Below, one piece after another: positions 1 through 7,278 of a stretch of DNA of 17,400 bases. Made by a program: the position numbers and the translations under genes. The stretch covers positions 1 to 17,400 of the forward strand of contig USQK01000034.1 in assembly GCA_900556785.1 (NCBI GenBank), read 5' to 3'. The notes beneath the pieces are model-generated. The model had not been told where the DNA came from. It ran no database searches and was given only the letters and a program-made list of their open reading frames with translations. The stretch is from an uncultured Veillonella sp. GTDB lineage: Bacteria; Bacillota; Negativicutes; Veillonellales; Veillonellaceae. The stretch's first letter is position 1. Each line of letters begins with the position of its first letter.

Positions 1-970
1 GCAAATTGGAGCTGTCAAAATTGACGGACAAGCCATATTAGCGCCAATGGCAGGAGTAAGCGATATTGCTTATCGCTTACTTGCTAAAGAACATGGGGCC
101 GCCTTGGTTTGCACCGAAATGGTCAGCGCCATGGGCATTAAATATAAAAATGAACGCACCCATGAATTGTTGCGTATTGAAGAGGTAGAACGCCCTGTAT
201 CTATGCAAATCTTCGGTTCTAATCCAGAGGCTATTGCCATTGGTGCAAAGGTCGTAGCTGATGCAGGTGCCGATATTGTAGATATTAATATGGGCTGTCC
301 TGTTAAAAAAGTTGTTTCTTCCGGTGATGGCTCTGCACTTATGAAGAATCCTGACTTAGCTGCGCGTGTAGCAGAGGCTGCGGTTAAGGCTGTGGATGTG
401 CCTGTAACGGTGAAAATGCGCATCGGTTGGGATAGTGATTCCATCAATGTTGTGGACTTTGCTAAGCGCATCGAATCTACAGGTGTGGCGGCTATTGCAG
501 TACATGGCCGTACTAAGGAGCAAATGTACAGTGGGCATGCTGATTGGTCTTATATTAAGGCTGTAAAAGAGGCTGTGTCTGTACCGGTTATTGGTAATGG
601 CGATATAGTAGAGCCTGAAGATGCAAAGCAAATGCTCGATGAAACAGGATGTGATGCGGTGATGGTAGGCCGTGGTGCACAGGGAAATCCTTGGATCTTT
701 AATCGTATTCATCACTATTTAGCGACTGGTGAAATATTACCGGCACCTACAGATATTGAGCGTCTTGATATGCTATTAAAACATTTTGATTTGTTATGTC
801 AATATAAGGGGGAAAGTATGGCCGTTAAGGAAATACGAACTCATGCAGGCTGGTATATGAAGGGCCTTCCTGAATCTGCATATTGGCGCAATCGTGTGAA
901 TACAATTCATACTGTAACAAGCTTTCACAATGAGCTAGAATCATACCGTAAAATATTGTCTGAAATGTAG
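1..970 (+). CDS. dusB: tRNA-dihydrouridine synthase DusB (5' end cut by window edge)
   Basis: FMN-dependent enzyme that reduces specific uridines to dihydrouridine in the D-loop of tRNA. The frame is open from base 2, and the residues before the ATG at 47 (ending ILAPMAGVSD) match the usual DusB N-terminus. The true start therefore lies just left of the window and the internal ATG at 47 is not it; only a few residues should be missing. The TIM-barrel motifs are present: SMQIFGSNP, DINMGCPVKKV with the catalytic Cys at bases 296-298, VTVKMRIGW, AVHGRTKEQMYSG, GNGDI and the FMN-phosphate region GRGAQGNPW. A C-terminal helical tRNA-binding part follows. It lies immediately upstream of greA-lysS; dus-type genes next to lysS are common in Firmicutes. 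Assignment to the DusB subfamily over other Dus proteins rests on motifs and context. Confidence 0.93.
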   Translation, partial: QIGAVKIDGQAILAPMAGVSDIAYRLLAKEHGAALVCTEMVSAMGIKYKNERTHELLRIEEVERPVSMQIFGSNPEAIAIGAKVVADAGADIVDINMGCPVKKVVSSGDGSALMKNPDLAARVAEAAVKAVDVPVTVKMRIGWDSDSINVVDFAKRIESTGVAAIAVHGRTKEQMYSGHADWSYIKAVKEAVSVPVIGNGDIVEPEDAKQMLDETGCDAVMVGRGAQGNPWIFNRIHHYLATGEILPAPTDIERLDMLLKHFDLLCQYKGESMAVKEIRTHAGWYMKGLPESAYWRNRVNTIHTVTSFHNELESYRKILSEM

Positions 971-975
971 TCGGA

Positions 976-1004
976 TTGACAAATGAATAGTATTTTTATA
1001 TAAT
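976..1004 (+). promoter_or_regulatory. Perfect sigma-70/sigma-A promoter for greA-lysS
   Basis: TTGACA at 976-981 and TATAAT at 999-1004 are separated by exactly 17 bases, a full consensus match. It begins 5 bases after the dusB stop, so greA-lysS has its own strong promoter. Transcription should start near 1011, giving a leader of about 85 bases. Confidence 0.85.
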
Positions 1005-1031
1005 GGTTGAGATAATTTAGAAATAAAAGAT

Positions 1032-1060
1032 AAGGTGTCATCTTACTATGGCACTTTTTT
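1032..1060 (+). terminator. Terminator-like hairpin in the greA leader (attenuator and/or dusB terminator)
   Basis: Bases 1032-1041 pair with 1048-1057 over 10 bp (two G-U pairs) around a 6-base loop, and the 3' arm runs into six T at 1055-1060. By position it could end dusB transcripts. However, it also lies downstream of the consensus promoter at 976-1004 and upstream of greA, so greA transcripts must pass through it. That makes it an attenuator candidate that could yield a leader RNA of about 50 bases. Confidence 0.6.
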
Positions 1061-1096
1061 CTTATTTAATTTATATGTAGAAAGAGTGGGGTACCC

Positions 1097-1570
1097 ATGG
1101 CAGACGTAAAAGAAACATTACTTACCGCCGAAGGTTTAAAAAAATTAGAAGAAGAATTAATGCATTATAAATCTGTACGTCGTATTGAAGTGTCTGAACG
1201 TATTAAGACTGCTATTGAATATGGCGATATCAGTGAAAACTCTGAATATGATGATGCAAAAAATGAACAAGCTTTTATTGAAGGTCATATTGTAGAGTTA
1301 GAGAATAAGATTAACACTGCGAAGATCATCGATGAATCTGTAAAAGGTGACGTTGTATCTGTAGGTAGTAAAGTTACTGTACTTGACACTATGTACAACG
1401 ATGAATTGGAATATGTTATCGTTGGTTCCTCTGAAGCGGATCCATTTAACAATCGTATCTCTAATGAATCTCCTGTAGGTAAAGCTATTTTGGGTAAACG
1501 TAAGGGCGATGAAGTAGAGGTTTCCACACCAGATGGTCCTGTAACATTCAAAGTGTTAGCAATCCAATAA
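1097..1570 (+). CDS. greA: Transcription elongation factor GreA
   Basis: Binds the RNA polymerase secondary channel and stimulates cleavage of backtracked transcripts. At 157 residues it has the normal family length. The N-terminal antiparallel coiled coil (about residues 8-75) carries the tip motif GDISENSEY with the acidic residues D44 and E47, equivalent to the catalytic D41/E44 pair of the E. coli protein. The C-terminal FKBP-like domain follows, with the family motif ESPVGKAILGKRKGDEVEV. The ATG is preceded by a G-rich Shine-Dalgarno stretch at about 1084-1091. lysS starts 29 bases after the stop, so the two are almost certainly co-transcribed. The leader contains a terminator-like hairpin, which suggests attenuation. 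Confidence 0.97.
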   Translation: MADVKETLLTAEGLKKLEEELMHYKSVRRIEVSERIKTAIEYGDISENSEYDDAKNEQAFIEGHIVELENKINTAKIIDESVKGDVVSVGSKVTVLDTMYNDELEYVIVGSSEADPFNNRISNESPVGKAILGKRKGDEVEVSTPDGPVTFKVLAIQ

Positions 1571-1599
1571 TTTACAATTACCGACAAAGAGGCGATAAC

Positions 1600-3123
1600 A
1601 TGAGTGAAGAAATTAAAAATATACAAGAAGAGCTGAATGAGCAAATGCAAATTCGCCGCGATAAATTAGCCGAATATGAAGCTGATGGTATTTACCCATT
1701 TGGACAACGTTTTGTCGTAAAAGATTACGCAAAAGATATTAAAGAAGACTTCTTCTTGAAATATGATGGCCAGCCTGTAGTTATTGCAGGTCGTTTGATG
1801 ACAATCCGTTCCCATGGTAAAACGGCATTTGCGAATATTCGTGATAAATCTGGTGATATTCAAGTATACTTCCGTAAAGATGTATTGGGCGAAGAAGCTT
1901 ATAAATACGTTAAAATGCTTGATATCGGTGATATCATCGGCGTAGAAGGTCACGTATTTAAAACGCATACCGGTGAAGTTACCATTAAAGTTAACAAATT
2001 AACATTGTTATCTAAGTCTTTACGTCCACTACCAGAAAAATGGCATGGATTAAAGGATACAGAACTTCGTTACCGTCAACGTTATGTTGATTTGATTGTA
2101 AATCCTGAAGTGCGTGATACATTTGTAAAACGCTCTCAAATCGTTGCTAAGATTCGCGAATACATGATGCGTGATGGCTTCATGGAAGTGGAAACACCGA
2201 TGATGCATGCTATCCCTGGTGGGGCTGCTGCACGTCCATTTATCACTCACCATAATGCGCTTGATATCGATATTTACATGCGTATTGCACCAGAATTGTA
2301 TCTCAAACGTTTAATCGTTGGTGGTATGGATCGCGTGTTCGAAATGAACCGTTGCTTCCGTAACGAAGGTATCGATAATCGTCATAATCCAGAATTTACT
2401 ACTATCGAATCGTACCAAGCTTATGGCGATGTAGAGGATGCGATTCGCTTAACAGAAAATCTTGTGTCCTACTGTGCTCAAGAAGTACTTGGTACACAAG
2501 AAGTTACATACCAAGGTACAGAAATTAATTTGACTCCTCCTTGGAATCGTATCACAATGGCTGAAGGTGTAAAAAAATACACTGGTGAAGATTTTGATGC
2601 AGTCACAACTATAGAAGAAGCTCGTGCTATTGCTGATCGCTTAAATGTAGAATACACAGAAAATGATGGTATTGGTAAAATCTTAAATCTTTGCTTCGAA
2701 GATTATGTAGAAGAAAACTTGATTCAACCAACTATCGTATATGGTCATCCAAAAGAAATTTCTCCACTTGCGAAAGCAAGTCGTGAAAATCCATTGGCTA
2801 CAGAACGTTTTGAAGCATTCATTTATGGCCGTGAGTTGGCAAATGGCTTCTCCGAGTTAAATGACCCAATCGACCAAAAACAACGTTTCTTGGATCAATT
2901 GAAAGAACGTGAAGCTGGTGATGATGAAGCTCACCGTATGGATGAAGACTTCGTTACAGCTCTTGAATACGGTTTACCTCCAACAGCTGGTTTAGGTGTT
3001 GGTATCGACCGTCTTGTTATGTTCTTAACAGACTCTGCATCCATCCGGGATGTATTGTTGTTCCCATTGATGAAACCAGAAGCTCCTAAGCATATTGAAG
3101 CTGAAGAAGAAGCAGCTGAATAA
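1600..3123 (+). CDS. lysS: Lysyl-tRNA synthetase, class II
   Basis: Charges tRNA-Lys with lysine in the cytoplasm. At 507 residues it has the usual bacterial class II length. An N-terminal OB-fold anticodon-binding domain (about residues 55-145, with VVIAGRLMTIRSHGKTAFA) is followed by the catalytic domain. Motif 2 spans residues 247-270 (FEMNRCFRNEGIDNRHNPEF) and motif 3 lies at about 464-475 (GLGVGIDRLVMF). ETPMMHAIPGGAAARPF, the segment typical of class II LysRS, is also present. The ATG follows a GAGGCG ribosome site. It is the last gene of the greA-lysS unit and is closed by a strong terminator. No T-box leader is visible upstream. Confidence 0.98.
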   Translation: MSEEIKNIQEELNEQMQIRRDKLAEYEADGIYPFGQRFVVKDYAKDIKEDFFLKYDGQPVVIAGRLMTIRSHGKTAFANIRDKSGDIQVYFRKDVLGEEAYKYVKMLDIGDIIGVEGHVFKTHTGEVTIKVNKLTLLSKSLRPLPEKWHGLKDTELRYRQRYVDLIVNPEVRDTFVKRSQIVAKIREYMMRDGFMEVETPMMHAIPGGAAARPFITHHNALDIDIYMRIAPELYLKRLIVGGMDRVFEMNRCFRNEGIDNRHNPEFTTIESYQAYGDVEDAIRLTENLVSYCAQEVLGTQEVTYQGTEINLTPPWNRITMAEGVKKYTGEDFDAVTTIEEARAIADRLNVEYTENDGIGKILNLCFEDYVEENLIQPTIVYGHPKEISPLAKASRENPLATERFEAFIYGRELANGFSELNDPIDQKQRFLDQLKEREAGDDEAHRMDEDFVTALEYGLPPTAGLGVGIDRLVMFLTDSASIRDVLLFPLMKPEAPKHIEAEEEAAE

Positions 3124-3132
3124 TCTAAAACT

Positions 3133-3168
3133 AAAAGGCTCCCTATTCTTTGAGTAGGGAGCCTTTTT
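3133..3168 (+). terminator. Intrinsic terminator after lysS
   Basis: A 13-bp perfect stem (3133-3145 with 3155-3167) has a GC-rich core GGCTCCC and a 9-base loop. Five T sit at 3164-3168. It begins 10 bases after the lysS stop. Confidence 0.95.
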
Positions 3169-3180
3169 ATTCGTCATATG

Positions 3181-3208
3181 TTGTGAATAGTATATTTTAT
3201 TCTATATA
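3181..3208 (+). promoter_or_regulatory. Possible promoter of the ornithine decarboxylase gene
   Basis: TTGTGA (3181-3186) and TATATA (3203-3208) are 16 bases apart in the 87-base AT-rich gap between the lysS terminator and the decarboxylase. The match is partial. The location is right because the preceding terminator is strong and the gene needs its own promoter. Confidence 0.4.
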
Positions 3209-3255
3209 TGTTGATGTAGTATATGAATAATACGTAGTTATGAAAGGAGGAGGCT

Positions 3256-5430
3256 GTGAAACATTTAAAGGTTGCTTTATCTGATTCCGTACAATCCCAA
3301 ATTAGCTCTATAGAGGGTCGTATATGTGTTCCTGTCTGTGATACAGATTTTATAGATGTTGGTGCCGTTGTCATTGGTGATTGTGATTTAGAGCTTATCA
3401 ATAATAATCAAATTCATACCTTTGGTATACCTGTTATTGTCCTAAGATTTGATGAAACTAGCGATTTATCTTTATATAAGGAGCACATAGCATCCATTAT
3501 AGAGTTTTCATCTACAAGTTTGGACTACTGCAAATTAGAGATTGAAAAATTAGTTGTAAATTATGAATCCTCTATTTTACCACCGTTTTTCAGAGCTTTA
3601 TCTGATTATGTAGGGGATGAAAATTCACAGTTTGACTGTCCGGGCCATCAAGGAGGCGAATTCTTCTATAAACATCCTACTGATCGTGCCTTTTACAATT
3701 TCTTTGGAGAAAATATATTTAGAGCAGACCTTTGCAATGCAGATGTAAAATTAGGGGACCTCTTAATTCATGAAGGTTATGCTCATGATGCTCAAGCACA
3801 TGCAGCTAAGGTCTACAATGCAGATAAAACCTATTTTGTTTTGAATGGTACATCTTCTGCAAATAAGGTAGTGCTGAATGCTCTTTTAACACCAGGGGAT
3901 ATTATTTTATATGATCGTAATAATCATAAATCTATCTGCCATGGTGGCCTAGTTATGTCTGGTGCTACGCCTATATATCTTGAAACAGCACGCAATCCCT
4001 TTGGCTCCATTGGCGGTATTTTAGATCATTGCTTTGATGAAAGCTATATACGTCAATTAGTGGCTGAAAAAGCACCTGAAAAAGCAAATGTAAAGCGTCC
4101 TATTCGATTAGCAGTCATTCAATTGGGAACCTATGATGGTACGATTTATAATGCGCGCCAAGTAGTAGATAAAATAGGCCATCTTTGCGATTATATTTTC
4201 TTTGACTCTGCTTGGGTTGGGTATGAACAGTTTATTCCTATGATGAAAGACTGTAGTCCGCTGTTGTTAGAATTGGGCCCAAATGACCCTGGCATTTTAG
4301 TTACTCAATCAGTACATAAGCAACAAGCTGGCTTTTCACAAACATCCCAAATTCATAAAAAAGACAGTCATATAAAGGGACAAGAACGCTATGTGGATCA
4401 TAAACGTTTTAATAACTCTTTTATGATGCATGCATCTACATCTCCGTTTTATCCATTATTTGCATCTCTCGATGTAAATACAAAAATTCATGAAGGCCAG
4501 TTGGGACAAACATTATGGCGTGAATGTGTTAAGGTAGCTATTGATGCACGTAAAGCCGTATTGAAACAATGTAAATATTTACGCCCCCTAGTACCTCCAA
4601 TTGTTCATGGTAAACCATGGGAAGAAGGAAATACCCATGAGATGGCTTGTGATGTAAAATATTTTGCTTTTGAGCCAGAAGCTAAGTGGCATTCTTTTAA
4701 CGGCTATGGTGAAGGACAGTATTTTATTGATCCATGTAAATTTCAACTGATTACACCGGGAATCAATGTGGAAACTGGAGAATATGAAGAGTTTGGAATC
4801 CCAGCGAATATTCTTGCTAACTATTTACGGGAGAATCGTATTATCCCTGAAAAATGTGATTTAAATACAATCTTATTCCTCATGACGCCAGCAGAATCTA
4901 AGAGTAAGATGGATGCGCTTGTGGCAGAACTCGTTCGATTTGAAGAGCTCATAGATCGCGATGCACCGATGGAAGAGGTGTTGCCATCGATTTACTTTAG
5001 TCATATAGAGAAATATAAAGGTTATAGTATTCGTCAGTTATGCCAAGAAATGCATGACTTTTATAAGTCTAGAAATGTAAGTCTTCTGCAACAGCGATTA
5101 TTCTCGCGTGAATACTTCCCTGACTATGTAATGAATCCACAAGAAGCTAACTTTGAGTTCCAACGTAACAAAGGCGAACTAGTCCCTTTATGTGAGGCAA
5201 AAGGGCGTATTGCCCTTGAAGGGGCTCTTCCGTATCCGCCAGGTGTAATATGTGTGCAGCCAGGAGAGCGTTGGTCCAAGACTGCGTGTGACTATTTCTT
5301 AGCCTTAGAAGAAGGTATTAATCAACTGCCTGGTTTTGCGCCGGAAATACAAGGTGTATACATTACTGAACAATCAAATGGATATAAACAAGCCTATGGC
5401 TATGTATTGAAAAAAGAATATGAAATATAA
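3256..5430 (+). CDS. speF: Ornithine decarboxylase, PLP-dependent fold-I type
   Basis: Converts ornithine to putrescine and CO2. The 724-residue length matches bacterial inducible/biosynthetic ornithine decarboxylases (about 710-730). An N-terminal wing domain (about residues 1-105) is followed by the PLP domain and the C-terminal domain. Hallmarks are CPGHQGGEFF, then FRADLCNADVKLGDLLIHEG, which distinguishes ornithine from lysine and arginine decarboxylases, then LGTYDGTIYNA and FDSAWVGYEQF. The PLP lysine is K355 in TQSVHKQQAGFSQTSQIH, the same number as in the Lactobacillus 30a enzyme. EGALPYPPGV lies near the C-terminus. The start is GTG, well placed after AAAGGAGGAGG. The gene stands alone: no putrescine/ornithine antiporter (potE) follows within the window, unlike the enterobacterial speF-potE pair. 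This favours a biosynthetic role over an acid-resistance one. The choice of speF versus speC as the symbol is a convention only. Confidence 0.93.
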   Translation: MKHLKVALSDSVQSQISSIEGRICVPVCDTDFIDVGAVVIGDCDLELINNNQIHTFGIPVIVLRFDETSDLSLYKEHIASIIEFSSTSLDYCKLEIEKLVVNYESSILPPFFRALSDYVGDENSQFDCPGHQGGEFFYKHPTDRAFYNFFGENIFRADLCNADVKLGDLLIHEGYAHDAQAHAAKVYNADKTYFVLNGTSSANKVVLNALLTPGDIILYDRNNHKSICHGGLVMSGATPIYLETARNPFGSIGGILDHCFDESYIRQLVAEKAPEKANVKRPIRLAVIQLGTYDGTIYNARQVVDKIGHLCDYIFFDSAWVGYEQFIPMMKDCSPLLLELGPNDPGILVTQSVHKQQAGFSQTSQIHKKDSHIKGQERYVDHKRFNNSFMMHASTSPFYPLFASLDVNTKIHEGQLGQTLWRECVKVAIDARKAVLKQCKYLRPLVPPIVHGKPWEEGNTHEMACDVKYFAFEPEAKWHSFNGYGEGQYFIDPCKFQLITPGINVETGEYEEFGIPANILANYLRENRIIPEKCDLNTILFLMTPAESKSKMDALVAELVRFEELIDRDAPMEEVLPSIYFSHIEKYKGYSIRQLCQEMHDFYKSRNVSLLQQRLFSREYFPDYVMNPQEANFEFQRNKGELVPLCEAKGRIALEGALPYPPGVICVQPGERWSKTACDYFLALEEGINQLPGFAPEIQGVYITEQSNGYKQAYGYVLKKEYEI

Positions 5431-5508
5431 GTTTATACGATAGAGTATAAGGATTATAGGGATTTACTAAATCAATAAATCTATAGAAAATAGTTTTTTA
5501 GATAAACT

Positions 5509-5527
5509 AAAAACGATCTGGTTTTTT
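5509..5527 (+). terminator. Weak candidate terminator after the ornithine decarboxylase
   Basis: Bases 5509-5514 can pair with 5521-5526 (AAAAAC/GTTTTT, 6-base loop) just before or within a T run. Only one G-C pair is present and it lies about 80 bases after the stop, so termination here would be weak. No better candidate is visible between 5431 and the promoter at 5539. Confidence 0.3.
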
Positions 5528-5538
5528 ATTAATAATTA

Positions 5539-5567
5539 TTGACAGTGTATAAAAATAACTTTATACT
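5539..5567 (+). promoter_or_regulatory. Strong promoter of the purine riboswitch transcript
   Basis: A perfect TTGACA (5539-5544), a 17-base spacer and TATACT (5562-5567). Transcription should start near 5574, which leaves about 115 bases before the riboswitch aptamer and a leader of about 260 bases before the permease gene. Confidence 0.8.
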
Positions 5568-5598
5568 AAGCTTATAAATGTGTGAAATGCATAATATA

Positions 5599-5615
5599 AA
5601 TGATAAATAATCATT
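5599..5615 (+). repeat. AT-rich inverted repeat in the permease leader
   Basis: AATGAT (5599-5604) and ATCATT (5610-5615) form a dyad around a 5-base centre, about 25 bases downstream of the predicted transcription start. It could be an operator or a small leader hairpin. An overlapping shorter palindrome TCATTAAATGA follows at 5611-5621. No specific regulator can be named from the sequence. Confidence 0.3.
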
Positions 5616-5688
5616 AAATGAAATTTTTCTTATTTAGTTTTAATATCTATAAATGAGATGATTTAAATTTTATAGTAATATGACATTC

Positions 5689-5752
5689 CTTGTATAACCT
5701 TGACGTGATGGGTCAAGGGTCTCTAGCGTAAACCGATATTTGCGACTACAAG
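5689..5752 (+). promoter_or_regulatory. Purine riboswitch aptamer, guanine class
   Basis: A three-way junction matching the purine riboswitch family. P1 is CTTGTA (5689-5694) with TACAAG (5747-5752). P2 is a perfect 7 bp, 5698-5704 with 5712-5718, and its loop GTGATGG (5705-5711) keeps the two G used for loop-loop pairing. J2/3 is GTCTCTA (5719-5725), matching the family GUUUCUA with only the variable U48 position changed. P3 is 5727-5732 with 5739-5744, and its loop CCGATA keeps the CC that pairs with the GG of L2. J3/1 contains C at 5746, the position that reads the ligand: C means guanine-type and U would mean adenine-type. It lies upstream of a purine permease and shares its 3' strand with a terminator, so ligand binding should switch the operon off. 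Confidence 0.93.
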
Positions 5753-5785
5753 AGCTTATTTCTGATGCTCTTGTAGTCGTTTTTT
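5743..5785 (+). terminator. Riboswitch-controlled intrinsic terminator
   Basis: Bases 5743-5755 pair perfectly with 5767-5779 (13 bp) around an 11-base loop, followed by six T at 5780-5785. The 5' arm contains the ligand-reading C (5746) and the whole 3' strand of P1 (5747-5752). Aptamer and terminator would seem mutually exclusive if the full stem forms. In this family a ligand-stabilised P1 normally frees the terminator by holding an anti-terminator strand. Here P1 overlaps the terminator arm directly, so the direction of control is worth testing (see findings). Confidence 0.85.
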
Positions 5786-5834
5786 ATTTATCTACTTTTA
5801 TTTTCTTTTTCTAAAAGTTTGGGAGGTAAATGAG

Positions 5835-7178
5835 ATGAGTTCAATGGAGTACGAAAGAAGGAATCAATCCAAGGATTTTCTTGATCGATTTTTCAAGTTA
5901 TCCCAACATGGCACATCAGTAAAAACTGAGTTTTTTGCTGGTATTACAATGTTTATTGCATCCGTATATATCCTAGCAGTTATACCAAATTTGCTAGCTG
6001 TATCGGGGATGCCTCATGAGAGTACCGTGGCTGCCGTGATTTTAACTACTGCCTTTGCGACTATGCTTATCGGTTTAGTAGCCAATGTTCCTGTTATCGT
6101 AGCACCCGGCCTTGGTCTTAGTGCGTTCTTTTCGTACACTATTTGTGGTGCTATGGGGCTTAGTTGGCAAACAGCATTAGGAGCCGTTTTTATCTCTGGT
6201 ACAGTGTTTGTTATTTTAACGGTTACCAAAGTTCTTAACAAAATTGTAGATGGTATTCCGCAAGTGCTAAAAACATCTATCGGTGTGGGGATTGGTTTAT
6301 TCGTTGCTTTTATCGGCTTTAAAAATGCGCACATTATCGTTTCTGATAATGCTACCTTTGTAACATTAGGAAATATGAAAGATCCTGCTGTGTTATTAAC
6401 TCTATTAGGCTTATTTATTACTAGTATTTTGCTCGCAAAACAAGTGAAAGGCGGCTTGCTTATCGGCATGGCTTTTACTACAATTGCAGCGATGGGTTTG
6501 GGTTTGACTAAGATGCCTGCCACAAGTGCAGATATCTTTAATTTGGTACCACCGGTTCCGGTTGATACATTCGCTCAACTAGATGTAATGGGCGCTATTA
6601 AATATGGTATATTCTCTATTATTTTCTCCATTACTATTGTAGATATGTTTGATAATATCGGTACATTAATTGGTGTAACGAGAAAAGCAAATCTCGTAGA
6701 TGAAAATGGTAAATTTGAAAATTTAGACAAAGCATTGCTATGTACTTCCATTGGTGCTGCGGCAGGTGCCGTTGCAGGGACTTCTACAGTTACTTCTTAT
6801 ATTGAAAGTGCGGCAGCCGTTGCAGATGGTGGGCGCACAGGTCTTACTGCTGTAGTAACAGGCCTTTTATACTTGGGCTCTTTATTCTTTGCACCATTAT
6901 TTTTATTGGTGCCTGTGCAAGCGACAGCACCTGTACTCATTACCATTGGCGTATTTATGATGAGTGAAGTCACGCATATCGACTTCACTGACTTTACAGA
7001 AGCATTGCCTGCATTCTTAACCATTCTTCTCATGCCTTTAACATTTAGTATTGCTCAAGGCTTATCCTTTGGTTTTATTTCTTATACATTGATTAAACTG
7101 ACAACGGGCCGTCGTCGTGAAATTCATCCTATTATGTACATCATGACTGTGGCGTTCATCATTCACTTTGCTATTTAA
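5835..7178 (+). CDS. pbuG: Guanine/hypoxanthine permease, AzgA (PbuG) branch of the NCS2 family
   Basis: Inner-membrane proton-driven uptake of purine bases. At 447 residues it has normal family length. Hydrophobic segments run from about residue 30 to the C-terminus, with the fold expected to hold about 12-14 membrane spans. Signatures of the AzgA-like branch are VPVIVAPGLGLSAFFSY (substrate region near span 3), DMFDNIGTLIGVTRKANL, and GTSTVTSYIESAAAVADGGR followed by TGLTAVVTGLLYLG. The ATG at 5835 follows GGGAGG with normal spacing. A guanine-class riboswitch directly upstream supports guanine and/or hypoxanthine as substrate. Guanine deaminase follows 100 bases later without a strong terminator between them, so the two may share one transcript. 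Confidence 0.92.
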   Translation: MSSMEYERRNQSKDFLDRFFKLSQHGTSVKTEFFAGITMFIASVYILAVIPNLLAVSGMPHESTVAAVILTTAFATMLIGLVANVPVIVAPGLGLSAFFSYTICGAMGLSWQTALGAVFISGTVFVILTVTKVLNKIVDGIPQVLKTSIGVGIGLFVAFIGFKNAHIIVSDNATFVTLGNMKDPAVLLTLLGLFITSILLAKQVKGGLLIGMAFTTIAAMGLGLTKMPATSADIFNLVPPVPVDTFAQLDVMGAIKYGIFSIIFSITIVDMFDNIGTLIGVTRKANLVDENGKFENLDKALLCTSIGAAAGAVAGTSTVTSYIESAAAVADGGRTGLTAVVTGLLYLGSLFFAPLFLLVPVQATAPVLITIGVFMMSEVTHIDFTDFTEALPAFLTILLMPLTFSIAQGLSFGFISYTLIKLTTGRRREIHPIMYIMTVAFIIHFAI

Positions 7179-7278
7179 ATAGCATATACTATGAATCATA
7201 TAGCATAGTCTTTAAACGAAAATCTAGCGTAGTATATGGGCGCAGTACTTTAGGGCTCTAATCACGCGAGGAGGTTAT

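Noticed and set aside
70..471. Long minus-strand open frames opposite dusB, pbuG, murA and other genes
   Set aside because: They lie wholly opposite well-supported genes, lack ribosome sites and recognisable domains, and have compositions expected from the reverse complement of real codons.
3169..3255. A regulatory leader peptide (speFL-like) before the ornithine decarboxylase
   Set aside because: The gap is 87 bases with a likely start near 3215. No short frame with a ribosome site and arginine/ornithine-sensing features is visible.
5599..5616. A Fur box in the pbuG leader
   Set aside because: The dyad shares AATGAT/ATCATT with the Fur consensus, but the halves are 5 bases apart instead of 1, and the neighbouring gene is a purine permease, so the match is not convincing.
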